DNA from: Planctomycetia bacterium
GTDB lineage: Bacteria > Planctomycetota > UBA1135 > UBA2386
Length of the DNA stretch: 34,215 nucleotides
Direction of reading: 5' to 3'
NCBI GenBank assembly: GCA_005776365.1
Contig: SXPK01000069.1
Span: 1 to 34,215 of the forward strand
Both the position numbers and the translations under genes were made by a program. The notes under the pieces are model-generated. The model worked only from the letters and a program-made list of their open reading frames with translations, searched no databases and was not told the origin of the DNA. Shown here piece by piece: positions 15,257-23,114 of the stretch. Within the stretch, counting starts at the first letter, position 1. Every line of letters begins with the position of its first letter.

Positions 15257-16180
15257 TTACCGGCGCCTGGACGCGGTGTCAGGCTCTAGTTGGGCACGTC
15301 GTCGCGGATGCGGTTTCAACACCAGATCGATGGTGGCACGGCGCAGCAGTGCCGCCTCGGGTCGGATCGCAAGCGCGGCACTTGCCAGTTCCAGTGCGCC
15401 GGAACGAGTGGAAGCCGACTGATTGCCCAACGCCGCCTCGAGCACCAAGTTGGTAAGGCCCGGACCGTCACCGCTACGAACGTCGCAGCCAAGGCTTTTT
15501 CGGAACGCCTCGCTGGCGGCGGCGGGTTCGCCGCTCACTCGCAGCAAGAGCCCGTAGTCATTCCAGGCCCATGCATCCATTGGCGCGAGCGCCAACGCCT
15601 GTTCGTAGACCAGTCGCGATCGGGCCAGGTCGCCAGCATGGCGAAGCGCCAGCGCGAGATTGCAAGAGCGGGCTGGATCAGGCGGCGGCAAGGACGCGAT
15701 CGCATCGAAGAGCCAGAGGCCTGCGGCGATGTCTGCATCCCGCATCAATCCATCGGCGACTTCGACGCAGCGCGCTTCTTCAGCCCGAAGCACCGCATCG
15801 ACAACAGCAGGCAGTCGCGTCATCGCGAATTCGGCGGCACGAACGAATGCGCTGGCACGTTGCAATGCCAGCAAGGCACGCAGGCGCGCTTCGACGGTTC
15901 CGAACGGCAGCGGCTCCCGCAGTTCCGCTTCGTCGCTCCAGCGCAGGCAGAGTTCGTGCTCCCCTGCGGCCCATGCACATCGCGCCGCCACGGCCAAGCG
16001 ATCGTCGCGCAAGCGACCTGGTTCCGTGTGCAGGAACGCCTGCACGGCAAGTCGCGCCGACTCGCGGTCCTCGAGACCTTTGGCCACTGCTGCATCGAAA
16101 GCTCCGGCCTGAGCCATCGCAGACGCGAGCAGCGCGAGCGGCAGGAACGCCGAAATGGAAGGGCATCGCATCCGAGTCAT
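15257..16180 (-). CDS. Exported TPR-repeat protein
   Basis: From the ATG at 16180 the protein has 307 residues and starts MTRMRCPSISAFLPLALLASAMAQA, a signal peptide with likely cleavage at AMA-QA or AQA-G; the ATG at 16171 is an equally possible start. The rest is helical with TPR-like units, the clearest being CNLALALRHAGDLARSRLVYEQALALAPMD followed by AWNDYGLLLRVSGEPAAASEAFRKSLG. TPR domains bind proteins; no partner is indicated. The C-terminus is basic (KPHPRRRAQ, ending SRRR). It is divergent from dxr (117 bp between starts) and probably the first gene of the set running to 11738. The track's N-terminal extension to 16288 overlaps the dxr promoter region and lacks coding character. Confidence 0.75.
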   Translation of the reverse strand: MTRMRCPSISAFLPLALLASAMAQAGAFDAAVAKGLEDRESARLAVQAFLHTEPGRLRDDRLAVAARCAWAAGEHELCLRWSDEAELREPLPFGTVEARLRALLALQRASAFVRAAEFAMTRLPAVVDAVLRAEEARCVEVADGLMRDADIAAGLWLFDAIASLPPPDPARSCNLALALRHAGDLARSRLVYEQALALAPMDAWAWNDYGLLLRVSGEPAAASEAFRKSLGCDVRSGDGPGLTNLVLEAALGNQSASTRSGALELASAALAIRPEAALLRRATIDLVLKPHPRRRAQLEPDTASRRR

Positions 16181-16297
16181 CGCGCGGCGAGCGGCACGGC
16201 CAGCGCCCAGCGCATTGCTGCATCTTCTACCCGCAGAGTCGCGCCGGCAACCCTGCGCAACCGTGCTTTCCATCCGCTCGCGCTGCATGATCGACGC

Positions 16298-17446
16298 GTG
16301 CGCAAGTCACGAGTAGCGATCCTCGGAAGCACGGGATCAATCGGCACCCAAGCCTTGGACATCTGTCGAGAGCACGACGACCGCTTCGAAGTTGTCGCGC
16401 TGCAGGCAAACTCGTCGGCGGAAGCGCTTGCAGATCAGGCGGCGCGCTACTCCGTGCTCGACGCATGCCTCACTCGTGCGGCGAACCCGCCCGAATCCCT
16501 TCCAGCCGCGACGCGGTTCCACTCCGGCCCAGAAGGCCTGATCGACATGCTGGAGCGATCGGAGCCCGACGTGGTGCTGAACGGAATCACGGGAGCTGCC
16601 GGCCTCCCTGCTTCCGAGTGGACCTTGCGGCACGGGCGGCGGCTCGCGCTTGCGAACAAGGAGTCAATGGTGCTCGCGGGCTCGCTGTTGATGGACCTCG
16701 CCCTGCGGTACGGCGGCGAAATTCTCCCCGTCGACAGCGAGCACTGCGCGATCCATCAGTGCCTACGATCCGGACGTCGTTCCGAAGTTCGCAAGATCCA
16801 CCTGACCGGCTCCGGTGGCCCGTTTCGGAACCGGCACCTCGAGACCTTCGATTCGATCACGCCGAAGGAAGCCCTCAACCATCCGACTTGGACCATGGGA
16901 CCGCGGATTACGGTCGGTAGCGCGACGATGATGAACAAAGCCTTCGAAGTCCTCGAAGCGCGGTGGTTGTTCGATCTCGAGCCCGAGCAGATCCAGGTCG
17001 TCATCCACCCGCAGAGCATTGTCCATTCGATGGTCGAGTTTCGCGACGGCTCCGTGGTGGCGCAGTGCGGACTGCCGGACATGCGGCTGCCGATCCTCTA
17101 CTGCCTCGCCTACCCGGACAGGCTCGAGCACCCGTTCCAGCCTTTTGACGCGACCAAGTGGAGCAAGCTGGAGTTTCTCCCCGCGGACACGAGCCGCTAT
17201 CCGGCCATCAACCTCGCCTACGAAGTCATGCGCTTAGGCGGCGACTCAGGCGCAGTGCTGAACGCAGCCGATGAAGTCCTGACGCAACGCTTCCTGGATG
17301 GAGTGCTGCCGTTTCCGTCAATCACTGGCCATGCCACAACGATTGTGCGGAAGCGGGAAGTCCGCCCGATCCGGAGCATCGCTGACGTGATCGCAGCTGA
17401 CCGCGAAGGTCGCGAACTCGCAGAACGGCTCGTGCCACCCCGCTAG
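16298..17446 (+). CDS. dxr: 1-deoxy-D-xylulose 5-phosphate reductoisomerase
   Basis: This is the second enzyme of the MEP isoprenoid pathway, converting DXP to 2-C-methyl-D-erythritol 4-phosphate with NADPH and a divalent metal in the cytoplasm. The 382-residue protein begins at a GTG with VAILGSTGSIGTQALDI, the NADPH-binding loop (GSTGSIG, residues 10-16), then shows NGITGAAGLP, LANKESMVLAGSLL, the metal-site LPVDSEHCAIHQCL, the flexible loop region LTGSGGPFRN, PTWTMGPRITVGSATMMNKAFEVLEARWLF and HPQSIVHSMVEF. All hallmarks and the length are typical. The track's long upstream extension (from 15290) is a shadow of the TPR gene. rseP follows after 26 bp, the common dxr-rseP order, but cdsA, uppS and frr, often found upstream, are absent. 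Confidence 0.97.
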   Translation: MRKSRVAILGSTGSIGTQALDICREHDDRFEVVALQANSSAEALADQAARYSVLDACLTRAANPPESLPAATRFHSGPEGLIDMLERSEPDVVLNGITGAAGLPASEWTLRHGRRLALANKESMVLAGSLLMDLALRYGGEILPVDSEHCAIHQCLRSGRRSEVRKIHLTGSGGPFRNRHLETFDSITPKEALNHPTWTMGPRITVGSATMMNKAFEVLEARWLFDLEPEQIQVVIHPQSIVHSMVEFRDGSVVAQCGLPDMRLPILYCLAYPDRLEHPFQPFDATKWSKLEFLPADTSRYPAINLAYEVMRLGGDSGAVLNAADEVLTQRFLDGVLPFPSITGHATTIVRKREVRPIRSIADVIAADREGRELAERLVPPR

Positions 17447-17472
17447 ACGAACCAACCACCTCGCCCCGCAAC

Positions 17473-19290
17473 ATGACGGACTTCGGCAACGGCCTGCTCG
17501 TGGCCATCGGCATCGGGCTCCTGATCTTCGTGCACGAGCTCGGCCACTACCTCGCTGCGCGCTTCATCGGCGCCCGTGTCGAAGTGTTCTCGCTTGGCTT
17601 CGGCCCGCGACTCTGTGGGTTCCGGAGGGGGCCGACGGATTATCGTTTGTCGCTCATCCCGCTCGGTGGCTACGTCGCCGTCACGGGCCAAGACCCCGAG
17701 GACCTTCGACATCCTGAGGCGAGTCTCCAGAGCAAGTCGGTCGGAGCTCGATTCATGTTCTTCCTGGGCGGCGTGTTGATGAACTTGCTGTTCGCCCTGG
17801 TTGCCTTCCCGCTGGCCTTTGGCTCAGGCGTCAGCTTTCCGGCGCCAGTGATCGGATTTGTCGCGCCGGGATCGCCCGCTTGGGAAGCAGGCATAGAAGC
17901 CAAGGATCGGGTGCTCTCGATCAACGGCAAAGAGACCTATTCGTTCGAGAACCTGGTCGTTGAAGTTGCACTGGCTGGTGGCCGCTCGGTCGTTCTCGAA
18001 ATCGAACGTGACGGCGAAGTCCGCCATATCGAGGCGACTCCGCGCTTCAGCCGACCCGAAGGCATCTACATGCTCGGCTTCGAGTTGGCGGTCAGCGACG
18101 CGCTTGCCGTGCTGGACGCACCCGAAGGCAGTCCCGCGCACGCTGCTGGTCTGCGTAGCGGAGATCTGCTGGTCGCAGTCGACGGCCGACCAGCGCGCTC
18201 CGACGCCGCGTTCGATGAAGTCACGCAGCAGAAGGCACAAGCCGGCGAGCCTCTCGAGATCACCGCAATCCGAACGGAAGCAGATGGTACGCGGCGCGAG
18301 ATGCATGCCACCATCAAGCCACTGACGCGACCCGCCGAGCGTGCGGTGCTGGGCATCGAGCCCTTGCGCAGTCGTGTGGAAGGCCTTCGCCACAACGCGA
18401 TCATCCAGCGACTAGGCCTGATGCGAGAGGACGTCCTCCTCGCCATCGACGGCGCCGCTTTCTCTGGCCAAAGCTTCGCCGGCACCTCGCCGACCCTCCG
18501 CCTCGCCGTTCGCCGCCGCGGGCTGCAGGTCGACTTGCACGCCGAGGCAACCACCGCAGAAAGACAATCCCTCGAAGGCGCGATCGCGCTGACTGCAGCG
18601 ATGGATGACACGTCGATCCTGCCAGCGCCGGCCAGTGCCGCCGCGACCGCAGGGCTGCGCCCCGGAGACCGGATCCTCTCGATCGATGGCGAGGAGGTCT
18701 CGAATTGGCAGGACTTGCAAGGCCGAGTGCGAGCCGCCGACGGCCGTTCGTTGTCGCTCGTCGTCGAGCGCATCGCCGAGGACCCCACACAGCCTGCGAG
18801 TGTTTCGACGTTCGCTGTGACGCCGCGACGCGCTCCCGTCCACGACTACGGCTACACGCGACAGATCGAGCGCATGCGCCACGAAGTGCGCGCAGACAGC
18901 ATGCAGCATGCAGTCCAACTCGGTGCAGTTTGCGCGCTGGACCTCGTCAAACAGCTCTACGTCACCACGAAACGGCTGCTGACCGGAGAGGTCGCGGCGA
19001 GCAACCTGGGCGGGATCATCCAGATCAGTCGCGTCAGCTACCACAACACGCAGTGGGGTTTCCCGCGGTTCCTCTACTTCCTGGCGCTGCTCAGCATCAA
19101 CCTCGCCTTCGTCAACATCCTCCCGGTGCCCGTGCTCGATGGCGGCCACTTGCTCTTCTTGCTCATCGAGAAGATCAAAGGCTCACCGGTCAGTGTGCGC
19201 GTGTTTCAGTACAGTCAGGTGCTGGGTCTCGTCCTGGTGTTGGCACTGGTCGTGTTCGTGACCTACAACGACATCCTGCGCCTTCTCTGA
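17473..19290 (+). CDS. rseP: Site-2 protease RseP family with about four PDZ-like modules
   Basis: This intramembrane zinc metalloprotease cleaves transmembrane segments of anti-sigma factors and signal-peptide remnants. Visible hallmarks: first helix with HELGH (His21, Glu22, His25), the FSLGFGPRL and LIPLGGYV segments, and the C-terminal helix NILPVPVLDGGHLLFLLIEKIKG with the LDG motif at 555-557. At 605 residues it is much longer than the usual 420-450. The extra length is in the extracytoplasmic region, where I count four PDZ-like units: about 125-190, 205-285, 293-360 (degenerate) and 378-453, each with a xGLRxGD- or GLxxxD-type loop (AGIEAKDRVLSING, AGLRSGDLLVAVDG, LGLMREDVLLAIDG, AGLRPGDRILSIDG). 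It lies between dxr and the UbiA gene, co-directional. Confidence 0.95.
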   Translation: MTDFGNGLLVAIGIGLLIFVHELGHYLAARFIGARVEVFSLGFGPRLCGFRRGPTDYRLSLIPLGGYVAVTGQDPEDLRHPEASLQSKSVGARFMFFLGGVLMNLLFALVAFPLAFGSGVSFPAPVIGFVAPGSPAWEAGIEAKDRVLSINGKETYSFENLVVEVALAGGRSVVLEIERDGEVRHIEATPRFSRPEGIYMLGFELAVSDALAVLDAPEGSPAHAAGLRSGDLLVAVDGRPARSDAAFDEVTQQKAQAGEPLEITAIRTEADGTRREMHATIKPLTRPAERAVLGIEPLRSRVEGLRHNAIIQRLGLMREDVLLAIDGAAFSGQSFAGTSPTLRLAVRRRGLQVDLHAEATTAERQSLEGAIALTAAMDDTSILPAPASAAATAGLRPGDRILSIDGEEVSNWQDLQGRVRAADGRSLSLVVERIAEDPTQPASVSTFAVTPRRAPVHDYGYTRQIERMRHEVRADSMQHAVQLGAVCALDLVKQLYVTTKRLLTGEVAASNLGGIIQISRVSYHNTQWGFPRFLYFLALLSINLAFVNILPVPVLDGGHLLFLLIEKIKGSPVSVRVFQYSQVLGLVLVLALVVFVTYNDILRLL

Positions 19291-19313
19291 TCGAAGGTGA
19301 CCCGACCGACGCG

Positions 19314-20186
19314 ATGACCGTGCTACGCCCCTGGCTCCAGTTGCTTCGCGCGGGAACACTGTTCTCACCCGCAGCGGATGTGCTTGCCGGCAAGTGCATC
19401 GGCGCGGCTGCTTCTGGGTCCGCCGTCTGGGATGGCGACCTGGGCCTTCTGATGGCGGCCAGCGCATTGGTCTACGCCGGCGGCATGGCCTGCAACGACG
19501 CAGCTGATGCAGCACAGGATGCGATCGAACGGCCAGAACGACCGATCCCGCGCGGTGCCATCCGTCGCACAGAAGCGCTTCTGCTCGGATTGTCGCTGCT
19601 CGCCGGCGGCACCCTTCTGTCCCCCATGCCGATGCACCACGGGGTGCTTGCGGCGCTGGTGCTCCTCTACGATTTCTTGCTCAAGCGCTGGACGCTTCTG
19701 GGCGCGACCTGCATGGGGGCGCTGCGCGCGATGAACCTCGGTTCTGCAGTCGTGCTTGGCGGCGGTGCTTGGACGACAGCAGAGCTTTCGGCCTGCGCCT
19801 GCTACGGCATCTACATCTTTGCCGTGACGATTCTCGGCGCATTTGAAGACGACCGTTCCGTGCGCCCTCGAGCGGTTGCAGCGATCCAAGGGGCGCCGAT
19901 ATGGGCTGCCCTCGGCGGGCTGTTTGCCGTTCAGGACGGGCTCTGGCCTGCGCCGGCGGTTGCTCTGCTTCCGGTCCTGTGGTTCGCCCGACGGAACCGC
20001 TTGATCGAAACGTGGACGCAACCACAGATCCGCGCCTCGATGGGCTATCTGCTGCTTGGCACGATGCTCTACACCGGGTTGCTGGCGCTCGCAGCGAACC
20101 GCTCCACGGAGTGCCTTTGCATCGTCGCGTGCATCCCGTTGGCGCGGACAATCACTGCGCGCCTTCGCTTCTCGACGATGAGCTGA
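19314..20186 (+). CDS. UbiA-family prenyltransferase (EboC-like)
   Basis: The 290-residue polytopic membrane protein has the first UbiA prenyl-diphosphate/Mg-binding motif NDxxDxxxD at residues 61-69 (NDAADAAQD), followed directly by AIERPERPIPRGAI, as in EboC-type and related prenyltransferases, and a second acidic motif around GAFEDDRSV. The family transfers a polyprenyl group to aromatic or other acceptors within the membrane; the acceptor is not predictable here. The ATG at 19314 follows rseP after 23 bp, with GAAGGTGA upstream at a long distance. EboC assignment comes from memory of the NDxxDxxxDAIERPERPIP stretch and is not supported by other ebo genes in the window. Its location after dxr and rseP puts it in an isoprenoid/membrane context. 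Confidence 0.85.
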   Translation: MTVLRPWLQLLRAGTLFSPAADVLAGKCIGAAASGSAVWDGDLGLLMAASALVYAGGMACNDAADAAQDAIERPERPIPRGAIRRTEALLLGLSLLAGGTLLSPMPMHHGVLAALVLLYDFLLKRWTLLGATCMGALRAMNLGSAVVLGGGAWTTAELSACACYGIYIFAVTILGAFEDDRSVRPRAVAAIQGAPIWAALGGLFAVQDGLWPAPAVALLPVLWFARRNRLIETWTQPQIRASMGYLLLGTMLYTGLLALAANRSTECLCIVACIPLARTITARLRFSTMS

Positions 20187-20197
20187 GGCAGCGACAC

Positions 20198-20228
20198 GAA
20201 CTCAGAAGCGCTTCAGCGCGCTGAGTTC
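20198..20228. terminator. Candidate bidirectional terminator between convergent genes
   Basis: GAACTCAG (20198-20205) and CTGAGTTC (20221-20228) form a perfect 8-bp stem; the 15-base interior contains a further GCGC/GCGC pairing. It lies between the ends of the UbiA gene (20186) and the convergent coiled-coil gene, whose stop codon is inside the interior. T-tracts are weak on both sides, so it may act only as an mRNA 3' end. Confidence 0.4.
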
Positions 20229-20998
20229 TTGCGCGCAGCCAAGGCCGCGTCGGCCTCAGCGCGCGTCATCTGCCCCTTCTTGACCAGCTTCTCGAGCGCC
20301 TTCTGGAAGCGATCGAGATCACCTTGAGCCTCTCCGCGCTTGGCCGGAGCGCGCTTTGGCGCTGCGGTCTCCGCCACGAGGTGTTCCTCGATGTCCGGTT
20401 TCGCGCCGACGTTCCCTTTCGGCTTGGGCGCCCCGAGGTTTTCTGGAGGCGCAGTCGTCAGGATCAACTCTTCTTGCACCGGGTTGTTGGCCAATCCAGC
20501 CATCAGGTCCTGACGAACTTCCTCCAGGCTCTGCGCCATTGGGTCCAGCCCAAGATGCTTGTCCGCTTTCGAAGTGCCGGCTTTGCGGAACTCGTCGAGC
20601 AGCGAACCGACGAGGTTGTGCATCAGCGGTTCAATCACTTGCTCAGCGGTCGAGTCGGTGTTCGTCTCGAGCACTGCGGTGACGATGTGCTGCATGCGCT
20701 CGATCGACTCGCGGAGGAACTCTGCCATTTCCTCGGACAGGCGGGAGTCCAACTGGACCTTCGCGCTGGTCGCGACCTTCTGCACGATTTCGGCAGCAAC
20801 TTTGGTCGCCGACGAGAAGAAGTCCTGCATCTCGAGGCTGAGTTGACGGTCCCGCTCCTCGCGTCGCTCGACTGCGTCCAGTTCCTGCAACGCATTTGCT
20901 GGACCAGAGAGCGTGCGCTTTTCCGTGATGCCCATGCGGCGCATGCGCTCACGCTCACGACGATAGCTGTCGAATCCGTCCCCGATGCCTTGGCTCAT
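20213..20998 (-). CDS. Conserved-looking coiled-coil protein, function unknown
   Basis: The 261-residue protein has no signal peptide or membrane helix and is predicted cytoplasmic. Residues 40-145 are charged, helical and probably coiled coil (AVERREERDRQLSLEMQDFF, LSEEMAEFLRESIERMQHIV). A Pro/Ala/Lys-rich linker follows (about 180-220). The C-terminal helix-turn-helix DRFQKALEKLVKKGQMTRAEADAAL resembles the short SHOCT-type motif (a helix, a G-x-[IL]-[ST]-x-x-E turn, a second helix) often found at protein ends. The start is well supported: GGAAGG lies six bases before the ATG. It converges with the UbiA gene and is 54 bp downstream of the cca stop. I do not recognise a named family. Confidence 0.8.
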   Translation of the reverse strand: MSQGIGDGFDSYRRERERMRRMGITEKRTLSGPANALQELDAVERREERDRQLSLEMQDFFSSATKVAAEIVQKVATSAKVQLDSRLSEEMAEFLRESIERMQHIVTAVLETNTDSTAEQVIEPLMHNLVGSLLDEFRKAGTSKADKHLGLDPMAQSLEEVRQDLMAGLANNPVQEELILTTAPPENLGAPKPKGNVGAKPDIEEHLVAETAAPKRAPAKRGEAQGDLDRFQKALEKLVKKGQMTRAEADAALAARKNSAR

Positions 20999-21052
20999 GT
21001 CGTTCCTTCCGCGGCATGAGGCCGCGCGAGGTCAGCTATCGGCCAGCGCCGA

Positions 21053-22405
21053 TCAATGCTTGACGTGAGCCGCAGCAAGCTGCGCGAGCATCGCCAGCGC
21101 GTCCTCGCGACTGGGCCCGGTGCCATCGACCGGATCCATGCCGTCGAGGGCCTCGTCCACCGCCCGCAGCAGTTGTCCCACAACGGGACCCTCCGCGATC
21201 CCAAGCGCGCGGACATCGGCGCCGGTGATCAGCGCAGGGCGCACAGGTGGGAGTGCGGCGAGCAGCCGGATGGCCGCCGCGTGAATCGACAGGTCGCCAT
21301 GACTGCCAAGGCAGTCAGCCTTGTGGAAGGCGAGATGCAGCGGAAAGAGCGGATCGCGCAACCACGCTTCGCGTCGCCTGGGCCGCATCTGCAGCAGGCT
21401 GGCGATCCGGATGTGGTCCCGGCAGATTGCCGTGACTGCCATTCGAACTTCCTTTGGTGCCCGAAGGCGCATCAGGATCGACTCGGCCATGGATGCAGAC
21501 AGTTGATCGTGACCGTCGAAGCGAATGCGGTCCTCGGCGACGCGAAACGTGGGCGGCTTGCCGACGTCGTGCAGCAATGCGCTCCATGCCAACTCCGGAC
21601 TCGGCTCTTCAATCCGATCCAGCACCAGGCCAACGTGGGTCAGCACACAGCCTTCCGGGTGGTATTGAGGGGGCTGTGGCACACCCTCCATTGCCGCGAC
21701 TTCGGGCAGCAGTCGCGACGCGAAACCAAGTTCCACGAAGCGACGCAGAGCCCCGCCGCGGCCCTGGCCGGTGAAGGCCTTCGTCAACTCCGAGTAGACA
21801 CGTTCGGCCGACAAGCTGCGGAGGCCATCGGCAGTCATTCGCGCCGCTGCTGCTGCGGATTCATCCGCACGCAGGCCTAGGCGCGCTTCGAACCGAAGCA
21901 TGCGCAACAGCCGCAACGGGTCATCGGCGAAACGGGTTGCAGCGTCCCCGATCACGCGAAGCCGCCGGGTCTCGAGATCTGCCAGCCCACCGCACGGATC
22001 CGTCATCACTCCAGATTCGCAATCGGCGTAGATCGCGTTGCAGGCGAAATCCCGGCGCGAAGCGTCACGAGTGATGTCGTTCACGAAGCGGACCGCGTTG
22101 GGTCGGCGGTGGTCTCTATAATCCCACTCTTCTCGCAGCGTGGTCACCGACACCGGCCACGGCAAACCGTCGATCTTGCAGACGCCGAAACGCGCGTCAT
22201 CCAGCTGCCCGCTTCCGATAGCCGTCGCGACGACTTCGGGCGACAGATCCGTCGCAATATCGTAGTCGACCGGCTCGAACCCCAGCGCCAGGTCGCGAAC
22301 GGCACCGCCGACCAGCCAAGCACCGCCGCCCGCGGCCTTCACGAGCCGGGAGATCTCCCGGACTTGCGCAGGGATCCTCGTAGCGTCGAGCTTTGCCGGA
22401 GCCAT
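21053..22405 (-). CDS. cca: CCA tRNA nucleotidyltransferase / poly(A) polymerase family with HD domain
   Basis: The enzyme adds or repairs the 3' CCA of tRNAs from CTP and ATP without a template. The 450-residue protein (ATG at 22405; the ATG at 22417 is possible) shows AWLVGGAVRDLALG, the metal-binding DYDIAT, RRDFACNAIYAD, the RFADDPLRLLRMLRFEARLGL segment of the nucleotide-binding neck, and a downstream HD-type motif ALLHDVGKPPTF. This is the class II architecture with an HD hydrolase-like module. A planctomycete-type poly(A) polymerase or an A- or CC-adding specialised form cannot be excluded by reading alone. It is divergent from the membrane-anchored orphan, with 21 bp between the start codons. 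Confidence 0.95.
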   Translation of the reverse strand: MAPAKLDATRIPAQVREISRLVKAAGGGAWLVGGAVRDLALGFEPVDYDIATDLSPEVVATAIGSGQLDDARFGVCKIDGLPWPVSVTTLREEWDYRDHRRPNAVRFVNDITRDASRRDFACNAIYADCESGVMTDPCGGLADLETRRLRVIGDAATRFADDPLRLLRMLRFEARLGLRADESAAAAARMTADGLRSLSAERVYSELTKAFTGQGRGGALRRFVELGFASRLLPEVAAMEGVPQPPQYHPEGCVLTHVGLVLDRIEEPSPELAWSALLHDVGKPPTFRVAEDRIRFDGHDQLSASMAESILMRLRAPKEVRMAVTAICRDHIRIASLLQMRPRRREAWLRDPLFPLHLAFHKADCLGSHGDLSIHAAAIRLLAALPPVRPALITGADVRALGIAEGPVVGQLLRAVDEALDGMDPVDGTGPSREDALAMLAQLAAAHVKH

Positions 22406-22426
22406 GCAGCGCACCATACTGCCGCG

Positions 22427-23104
22427 ATGCCGAGCCTGCCTGCTGCGCACGCCGACGATTCAAGTGCCGACGCCTGGCGGCTGCCTACTAGGCCACCGGG
22501 AAGCCCGATGCGCTGGTGGTCTTTCATGGCCGCCGCGCTGCTGATCGGCTCCATGGGGCTGATCTTGTTCACGGCGCGTCGTTCGGCGCGCGCAGAGAGC
22601 CGTGCCGACCGGCTCGCTGGGGCCCTGCTGACGGCCGCCCAGCCGATGCTCCCGATCGACTGGACGAGCGAATGGCAGCGAATGCATCTCGAAGCCCGGT
22701 TCTTTGCGGGTGCGCTCGCGAACCAAGTTCCTGTCACCGAGCTTGCCGAAGGTCCCATCCACGACACGCCTGGCTTTTGCTTTGAGAACAAGCACTACGC
22801 CATTGCACTGCGCCCATCGCCTCGGCTCGAGCCGGACCTGCAAACAGAAGCCGGGGACCTGGCGGTCGAATCGCTCGCCTGGCCGCGCGCAACGGTCGGC
22901 CCGGCGAAGTCTGTGTTCTTCCATCCAGAGGATGCGGACCGCGCCTACTCGCGGAATCTGCACGCGGACTACAACGACGAGTCGCCAGGATCTCGACCGA
23001 AGCCCGGTTGGCTGCATCGACGCCAGGATTCGAAGATCAGAGTTTTCGACTACCGTGCGTGGGACGACGAGCGCTTCTTGGTGCCGCAACGCGCCGACAG
23101 CTGA
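22427..23104 (+). CDS. Membrane-anchored protein of unknown function
   Basis: From the ATG at 22427 the protein has 225 residues: a polar N-terminal tail, one membrane helix at about 28-48 (WWSFMAAALLIGSMGLILF), a basic stretch (RRSARAESRADR) and a soluble domain. The soluble part contains HDTPGFCFENKHYAIAL and an Asp/Tyr-rich C-terminal half (FFHPEDADRAYSRNLHADYND, FDYRAWDDERFLVP). A single N-terminal helix followed by a small globular domain is reminiscent of pilin-like proteins, but there is no prepilin peptidase site, so this is not claimed. The track's upstream extension overlaps cca in antisense and is rejected. It converges with the HEAT gene at 23115 (10 bp between stops). Confidence 0.72.
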   Translation: MPSLPAAHADDSSADAWRLPTRPPGSPMRWWSFMAAALLIGSMGLILFTARRSARAESRADRLAGALLTAAQPMLPIDWTSEWQRMHLEARFFAGALANQVPVTELAEGPIHDTPGFCFENKHYAIALRPSPRLEPDLQTEAGDLAVESLAWPRATVGPAKSVFFHPEDADRAYSRNLHADYNDESPGSRPKPGWLHRRQDSKIRVFDYRAWDDERFLVPQRADS

Positions 23105-23114
23105 AACTGAAGGC

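Noticed and set aside
15290-16297. Extension of dxr in the ORF track
   Set aside because: It is antisense to the TPR gene; the DXR family begins directly at the GTG at 16298 with the NADPH-binding segment.
18705-19313. Extension of the UbiA ORF through rseP
   Set aside because: It is an out-of-frame shadow of rseP; the UbiA family begins at the ATG at 19314.
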